Origin: Sphaeroforma sirkka
Taxonomy: Eukaryota > Opisthokonta > Ichthyosporea > Ichthyophonida
NCBI GenBank assembly: GCA_001586965.3
Contig: LUCW03002181.1
Span: forward strand, 22,501 to 47,036
DNA: 24,536 nt
Direction: 5' to 3'
Shown here: positions 18,690 through 24,536 of the stretch, piece by piece
Numbering within the stretch: the first letter of the stretch is position 1
Layout of the letters: each line of letters starts with the position of its first letter
The notes under the pieces: generated by a model
What the model saw: the letters and a program-made list of their open reading frames with translations, nothing else
Database searches by the model: none
Told to the model about the DNA's origin: nothing
Made by a program: the position numbers and the translations under genes

Positions 18690-19104
18690 TGGGAGGACCC
18701 ACCCGTGCTACTACGGTATGACCCCATGGTGTCTTCCCACATGCGTACTTAGCGTACTTGAGGAACGTGTGTGGTGTCCGTGGTACCAGCACCGGTTCTG
18801 TCTGCAATAACTGCTTGAACAGGTCGAACCATGGTGCTCTTGGTACCCATGGTAGACATACTGTGGCCCGTGCGCCGTCGGCTCGTATCTTGCGTAACAT
18901 CCTGTGTATCTGTTCCCAAGGCGGGTTCATCCATCCATCGACTATCGACCAGTCGTGGGCAAACGCTCCTTCCCCATCATCCTTCGTCCAGAACCGAGGA
19001 AGCTGAGCGTTGGTTGGGTCCGCAAATACATCTATGTCATTCGGTCCAAAGTGTTGTTGCGCTTGTTCAAAGTAACTAGGGAATAACTGCCAGCCGTCGG
19101 TATA
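18690..19104 (-). pseudogene. Dam-like adenine methyltransferase module between RNase H and integrase of element B
   Basis: About 138 residues continue in the RNase H reading frame. They read DGWQLFPSYFEQAQQHFG, then DIDVFADPTNAQLPRFWT, a DDG, AHDW, then WMNPPWEQI and later a GARATVCLPWVPRAPWF strand. The order matches phage-type Dam (N6-adenine) methyltransferases: W-x-L near the start, an FG-x-(D)-x-D-x-A segment, N-A-x-x-PR(Y/F)-x-T, DDG..DW, and the NPP(Y/W) catalytic motif. Similar modules follow RNase H in DIRS-type retrotransposons. Whether it ever methylated DNA cannot be told: Trp replaces the usual Tyr/Phe after NPP, and the SAM-binding FxGxG motif is not evident. The motif order makes the fold likely; the function is inferred. 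Confidence 0.75.
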
Positions 19105-19129
19105 CATTATTTCGAGTTCGTCCTGCTCC

Positions 19130-19510
19130 GCTGTCCCCTCGTGTACTCTACTTAACATGTCCGGGAGCACATTTGACTCTCCTGGTATATGCGATATGGT
19201 AAAGTTGAATGGCGCGATGATATGATGCCATCTCTGAAGCATCGGATTAAGCTTGAGCTGTGTGTTCATATATACAAGGGCCTTGTGGTCCGTGAAGACC
19301 GCAAACCGTTGCCCATCCAAGTATTCCCTGAAATGTGTCAGTCCATATACCAATGCCAGTAACTCCTTCATAGGTGTGGCGTAGTTCTGTTGCGCATGGT
19401 TCAGAGTCTTACTAAAGAACATTAAGTAATGTTTCTTACCGTTGACCCATTGGAATAGCGCTCCCCTAAACCGTAATCGCTAGCGTCGGTTTCCAAGTTC
19501 AGAGGAATGC
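19130..19510 (-). pseudogene. RNase H of element B
   Basis: Text includes LETDASDYGLG (first catalytic Asp), then FSKTLNHAQQNYATPMKELLAL (catalytic Glu), FAVFTDHKALVY (third Asp) and NVLPDMLSRV (last Asp). This is the classical Ty3/gypsy RNase H order. It removes RNA from RNA/DNA hybrids during reverse transcription. Confidence 0.9.
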
Positions 19511-19649
19511 CGTCGACCGGAAAGTGTAACGCCACAGCATTCACCACTGCGTCTTTCATTGCCTGCCACGCCTGTGCATGTCTCTCCTCCCAACGATCAC
19601 CTATCAACTCCTTTGGTTTGAGTTTGCAAAATTCGCGCAAGGGTGCAAC

Positions 19650-20400
19650 CGTGTTCGCGAAATTAGGCAGATGTTCGTGGAGGTAATTTGCTAAACCCAA
19701 CGCCGAGGCTATATCTTTGTATCGTTGTGGTGTGGGCCAGTCGATCAGCTTGGCCTGCTTTTCATGGTCAATGTCAATGCCTTGTGCCGATACTTTCTTC
19801 CCTAGGATCATGACTTCGGAGATAGCGAAGTGGCACTTGGCAGGGTTAAGCTTAAAACTGTGGTATGTTAAGCGTTGTATCACCTTCTGCACCGTCCTAA
19901 CGTGTTCGTCATAACCGTCACTGGCGATAACTATGTCATCGATATAGTGGTGAACCGGTAAGCCATCAAGTATTGTACTCAAGGTACGTTGAAACTGCTG
20001 CGTGAGTACATGAAGACCGAACGGTGCTGATGTGAACGAGTACTGATAACGTTCGTGTGTAAAACTAAATAAGTATTGTGAGTCTGGATGGATGGGCAGC
20101 CTGTGGTATGCAGCCGATATGTCCAGCGTCGTGTAGTACTTCTTACTCTTGAGGCGAGATATGAGTTCGTTGACCTTGGGGATCAGGAACTGGTCACCAG
20201 GAATAAGCGCGTTAACGGCACGCATGTCTAAACACACGCGTACCTTCTTGACGTTGCCTTCCGCATCGAATGTCGGTACCGCAAGGAGAGGAAGATTAAC
20301 AGTCGTTGGTGTCGTTCGTTTCGTGATCACCAAATCCGTCAACCACTTCTTCACTTGTTCATCCACATAGGGGAGCCATCGATCGGATACGAAGTTACGC
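19650..20400 (-). pseudogene. Reverse transcriptase of element B
   Basis: The motifs in order are VRVCLDMRAVNALIP, YYTTLDISAAYHRLPI (first catalytic Asp), FTSAPFGL, HHYIDDIVIAS (the YxDD pair at about 19935-19946) and KCHFAISEVMILGKKVSAQGI. This is a complete, typical Metaviridae polymerase domain with all three catalytic aspartates readable. Confidence 0.93.
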
Positions 20401-20649
20401 GCCGATCGCCGCATCTGCAACGCTTGTTCATGGGTTACTGGGATGGTTACCTCACTCCCTTCCAGACGACAGCGCGCGTTGTCGGCAATTTTCGCATTGG
20501 CTTCCAAATCCTGTGCCAACCGTTCGCGTACATCGACGGGTTCCGTCGTGTTAGGTGCCTGTCGGCGTGGTATGGGTTCGAGGAGCTCTTCTAGTTCTGT
20601 GGGGTCTATTGGTGCAAGTGGCGATTGGATACCGCCTATGTATAGGCCC

Positions 20650-20900
20650 AAGCCTTTCAACATATCTTGCCCCACTATAACATCTATACCCGTCGGCAAG
20701 TTCATCAATTCTAATGAACCGTCGATAATTCTGGTACCGTACCTTATAGGTACCACTTCCGTCGTCCCCAGTCGAGGAGTTCGCACCGCCTTGTCAGCTA
20801 AATATATAAATGACCCAGGTGGTGCCGGAGTTATTGGTCGGCCAAGGAGGTCTGCGGATGTCTGTGAGATACAACTTCTATTTGCTCCCGTGTCTATCAA
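20650..20900 (-). pseudogene. Retropepsin of element B
   Basis: The text opens with MIDTGANRSCIS, the D-T-G-A active site. It continues through FIYLADKAVRTPRLG and IDVIVGQDMLKGLGLYI, the I(V)GxDxL motif that closes retropepsins. The domain is joined to RT by a linker of about 70 residues. Role in a live element: polyprotein maturation. Confidence 0.9.
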
Positions 20901-21049
20901 GGCTTTGAACGTACGTCCGTTGATTTGTACTTGAATATAGACTCGAGGTTGTCTGACGTCAGCAATGGGTCTTGTATTGCCATCACTGCTCCAATCGTGG
21001 TAACAAATATGAAGCTCCTATCCGACTCAGACACCCTCACCTCTCATGC

Positions 21050-23252
21050 ATGATCGGCTACCGACTCCCACGTGTCATAGGTGTGGTTTGGTGGTGACGT
21101 CATGTGCTCGAAGTCTTCGTAAAGGATCGTGTTGATATGAATCTCTGTAGCTTCCGATGGTGGAGCCAAGTCTTCGTCCTGTGTAATCGCATTCACCTGT
21201 ACTTGAGGCGTTGGACGTACTGTAACTACGTCTCTAGTCTGGGATGTATTCTGCCCCTGTCCTGCGGTTGACGTTGTGGACGGTCTGTGTACCGATTGTA
21301 CGTCCCTCAAAGGACGGTTGTTGTCGTATAGCCTTGCCCGACCCTCTGCGCTCACCGCTTGCGACGCCCTGAAATGGTGACACCGTGGGATGTGCCTACC
21401 ACCTGGTGGCGCCTGTGCCTGGCACCCCGCACAAGTCGTTGGTACCGTAGGTTGGGGCCGTTGAGTCCAATTCTGCGTTTGTCGTCTACTCGTCTGTAGG
21501 TTGGGGCGGCTATTGGTGTGGTCGCGACTTCCATTGGTCGTCGGGCCTCGCGGTTGTTGCGACCCTGGAAACGTGCTGCCGTACGTTGCTGTGCATCCTG
21601 AATGTCAGGGATCAACAGCTGTATAAGCTCGTGTGTCTCCATCAGTTGCCATTTGGGATGCAACTGTAGAGTACGTTCATACGTACGGCCGTTGAGAGCT
21701 TCTTCTAACAGTTGTACAATGCAGTGGTTCACTAAATTCTGTTGGAAGTCGGCATCTGTCTGGCACCGTTCACGTGCCCTCCTGTGGTTCTCCATGAGCT
21801 GTGTCATTTGTTCCATAAGAGGAGTGTGCATGTTCCGACTTTGGCCCTTGGCTAACTTGCGAAACGCAGGATCGACAGTGGCTTGTGTTTCGTGCGAACA
21901 GATCTGTTCGATCTGTAGTTGAGGTGTGCATGTCTTCAACCGTTCAGAGTTGTCGCGGATGTAGTCCAGCGTTGACTTCTCCGCCTTGAAGTAAGATAGT
22001 ACCTTATGAAACCATGTAAGGTTCCAACTCTCGTCCAGCCCTGCGATTTGTGCGTTCTTGAACGCCTCGAGGAGAGCCCCTCTTGTGTCCCGTTCCATGA
22101 TATCATGTAGGTAGTATCTGTTCGACGGCCAATCAGGCCACGTACGTGGTGAAGGTACAGGACGCTTCTCTACCGGTCGGGACTCTAATGTAGCTCGAAG
22201 TGTCTCAATCACGCCCCGAAGAGCTTCAGCTCGAGCCGTGTTATTCTCCTCGATTGCTTGGCATAGCTCGTCACTTAACTGTAGTATCCCGTGCGTGTAG
22301 CGCCTGTCGCCTTTTCTCGATACTAGCCGGTGTGGGCGGAGGCACTGTTGTCTCCTTCTCTTGTCGTTTATGTGTCTGTACATATTCACTGGGCGCTTCT
22401 TTCTCGCCCCACTGACGTTGCTGTTGTTGGCGCAGGTTCTGTACTTAATCGGTCCTGTCTATTCTTCACCGCCTGCTTACCTTGAGGATTCTGTCTGGCT
22501 AATACTTGTTCATGTGCGAACTCTTGAAAAGTTGGTGTGTTCTCACTGGCAGACAGAGTATCATCCTCCTCGGTTGAACTGTCCTCTGACCCTGGTGATT
22601 TGTACCCAAGTCCATAAACGGACGCTCACAGCCTTGAATTCGGAAGGTAGGGTTGTCTTCGTCCTCTGGTACTGCCTGTACCCGTTCGTGTGCGTCAGAA
22701 GAACTCTCCCTTAGCGGCCGGCCCCTATTGTAGTTCGTCCGGCGTTTATGCGCTGTAACCTCTGTTCGTATTTTTCAAAGAGAGACTGCTGTTGTGTCAT
22801 CAGCTCCGTGAGTTTCTGAGCTGACGATTGTTCCCGTGCCGTTTCCTTGTTGTTGGTATGGTTCCGGTGACGCTTCCGCTTGTTAGGTGGGAGGCGTGGT
22901 GGGTCATTACTGGGAAATAAGGCCCCTGGAGTATCCTGAAGAGACGAACGAGGGACAGCCCTTCACTGGCTACCTGTTCACCAATAAAAGTCTGACTACT
23001 GTCCGCACGCAGGTTGGGTACTTCCTTGGTCTCACCCTCGAATATGACATCCTCGTCAGATTGTGCAGGTCCATTTTGTTTGTTGTTGGTGGCTGCTTGT
23101 CGTCCGCGGAAATAATGTGGAGCCCCCAAGATGTGTCTGTTGTTGCCCCTCAGTGCCTGACCTGAGTGCGGAGCGGAGCATTCCGTATGGGACTGACGAC
23201 GTTTAGTTCCACGTCGGTCGATATCATCTTCCTTGCGGCGCTCAGGATTCAA
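21050..23252 (-). pseudogene. Gag-like region of element B
   Basis: Several minus-strand stretches are coding-like. The central part (~22.1-21.6 kb) is helical and charged, as in retroelement capsids: WPSNRYYLHDIMERDTRG, ESWNLTWFHKVLSYF, RRARERCQTDADFQQNL and ETHELIQLLIPDIQDAQQ. It is followed by an Arg-rich stretch near 21.5 kb that suits a nucleocapsid, with a Cys/His cluster close by. The N-terminal part (to 23252) is basic and low-complexity. I cannot place the true start. Position upstream of the protease supports the gag role. Confidence 0.6.
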
Positions 23253-24536
23253 GAGCTGCTGTCCACGACTTTGGCGGGGTAGGACATGGTTGGTGAGTTG
23301 TTTGTCAATGGAGAACTAGAAATGTGTGCGAATGAACTGATAGAGTACTGAATATAAATATCCATTTTCTATTAAATTTCATCCTTCAAACACATAACGT
23401 CTCGACATCGATCTTCGAGGAACTCGTGGGTTCCCTCGTGACTGTTTTATTTTTCCTACACTAACATAAGTAGTGTGGATAGTCTATATACTCTAACACT
23501 ACCAGCTGTCTTACTCTTCATCCCACAATAACATATGGTTGAGTGCCTCATTAGTCGGAGCCACTTCTTGTTCTACTCCTCGCCAGCTCTTACCCGGCCT
23601 AATGACGGCCTATTCATGCAGGACCCTGTTGGGAACTTCCCTCATCGCTCCTCTTTTTTTACTCTTACCCGTGATGTCCTTGTCATGTGCTGTTGCGGTT
23701 GTTGGAATATGCTTCTTGATCTAAGAACGATTGCTCGTTATTGCACTCCTAAACTAAGCTGCCGTCAACCACACCTTCTGTGCATACTGTTGATCCTCCG
23801 TTGACCTGATTTTTTCTGGAAGTTCTAGTGATTTGAGTGTGTTCGCATATCATTTTCACAATTTAACCTTGTATTTACTTGCATCGTTCAGTGTTATGTG
23901 CGCCCCACCCTTATATGCTCCTAATAACTCACAGGTGCTTACTTGTGTCTCTGTATGCTTCCTAATATCCCCATTCTGAAAAACTTTTGTAAAATAATCT
24001 AGTATGCCGCTGATTCTTTGCGTCATCGTACTAACTGAGTCGGTACTCAACCATGTACATCTCCCATCTCTATTACCCTACTGTGGATCCTAAAGAACTT
24101 TCTTCTAACAACTTCTTAAATACAATTTAAGCTCATTAGCTTGCAATACGGTTTGTACTTGTCTGTCTCACACTGAAAACAACCTTCCTACCTGTACTCA
24201 CACATGACTACTTATCTGTGGATTCTGACTGATTGTCTGATTTCGTCATTTTGATCGTCGTGAGACTTTCCTTGTTGACCCTGGTTAATGTTCTGCTTTG
24301 ATTGGAATGTTCGCTCTTCGGGTTCACTCTGTATTAGTAGATTCTTTCTTCATCCTCGTCGTCCACACGTCGTTAATCCAATCTAAATCGTTCAATTCAA
24401 TCTAAATCGTCTTGATAATCTAAATCGTTCAACCTGATGCGACATTCTCTGTTCGTATTGTCTTTTCAATTGTTATACCTATAACAAAAAAATATGTGCC
24501 AGCTACTGACTAATTCATATTCTGTAGCTTTCTCTG
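23253..24536. other. Non-coding right edge; no LTR recognised
   Basis: No open frame here has recognisable content. If element B has a 5' LTR it should lie here or beyond, but I see no sequence shared with the region left of 17246 and no clear tRNA-type primer-binding site. Small items are three copies of atctaaatcgt at 24381, 24400 and 24418 (19 and 18 bp apart) and an inverted repeat TTGTTATA/TATAACAA at 24470-24487. Confidence 0.5.

Larger units (their letters stand above)
17246..23252 (-). mobile_element. Element B: Ty3/gypsy (Metaviridae, chromovirus-like) LTR retroelement, mostly preserved, with a Dam-like module
   Basis: Reading on the minus strand the parts are: gag-like region (~23.25-21.05 kb), retropepsin (~20.9-20.65), reverse transcriptase (~20.4-19.65), RNase H (~19.5-19.13), a Dam-like methyltransferase module (~19.10-18.69), integrase (~18.5-17.5) and chromodomain (~17.43-17.28). 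All key motifs are readable, so it is much younger than element A. Still it is a fossil with roughly four to six breaks. It lies opposite to element A and is visibly more GC-rich than its surroundings. No terminal repeats were recognised on either side: 1.3 kb at the right edge and the hairpin/minisatellite block on the left have no common sequence I can see. Its ends are therefore unknown, and the upstream LTR may lie outside the window. Confidence 0.92.

Noticed and set aside
18690-19104. Reading the module between RNase H and integrase as part of a tyrosine recombinase
   Set aside because: No R..HxRH..Y pattern is visible, and a clear DDE integrase follows; the NPPW and NAQLPRFWT motifs fit a methyltransferase better.
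17313-20934. Many + strand open frames across element B
   Set aside because: All lie antisense to clear protease, RT, RNase H and integrase coding sequence.

Overview
This is a eukaryotic, repeat-rich window. The best organism clue is the left edge, which carries the 3' end of a spliced gene for a multi-SH3 protein. Four exons are joined by three GT-AG introns of about 420-500 bp, and the linker style and SH3 sequence resemble intersectin/Dap160-type endocytic adaptors. An intron-bearing intersectin-like gene suggests an opisthokont: an animal or, more likely given the retroelement load and unfamiliar accessory sequence, a unicellular holozoan relative. The species assignment is inference only. 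Layout: 1-1652 is the SH3 gene (+), with an AATAAA about 100 bp beyond its stop. 1.8-3.6 kb is mostly non-coding, with one weak minus-strand open stretch and an 11-bp minisatellite. 3.6-8.6 kb is an old, heavily decayed Ty3/gypsy-type retroelement on the + strand (element A). It carries remnants of protease, reverse transcriptase and integrase, four separate internal tandem duplications and possible degraded terminal direct repeats at 2.9 and 9.3 kb. A lysine-rich reading frame at 3.64-4.26 kb lies just upstream and may or may not belong to it. 8.6-9.6 kb is AT-rich and empty. 9.6-13.5 kb holds a string of coding-like open frames that I cannot assign to any family, plus a 270-bp tandem duplication. 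13.5-16.2 kb is mostly non-coding, with a poly(T) run, a 95-bp direct repeat pair and a perfect 26-bp palindrome. 16.2-17.2 kb is an unusual block: a run of five hairpins followed by two related minisatellite arrays. 17.25-23.25 kb is a second Ty3/gypsy (Metaviridae) element on the minus strand (element B), far better preserved than A. Its order is gag-like region, retropepsin, reverse transcriptase, RNase H, an extra Dam-like adenine-methyltransferase module, zinc-finger/DDE integrase with GPY/F motif, and chromodomain. 23.25-24.54 kb is non-coding and I could not recognise a long terminal repeat in it. The most interesting observation is the methyltransferase-like module between RNase H and integrase of element B. 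Such modules are known from DIRS-type (tyrosine-recombinase) retrotransposons, so finding one in a DDE-integrase, chromodomain-bearing element is notable. The next most interesting are the hairpin block with its paired minisatellites beside that element, and the unassigned open-frame cluster at 9.6-13.5 kb.
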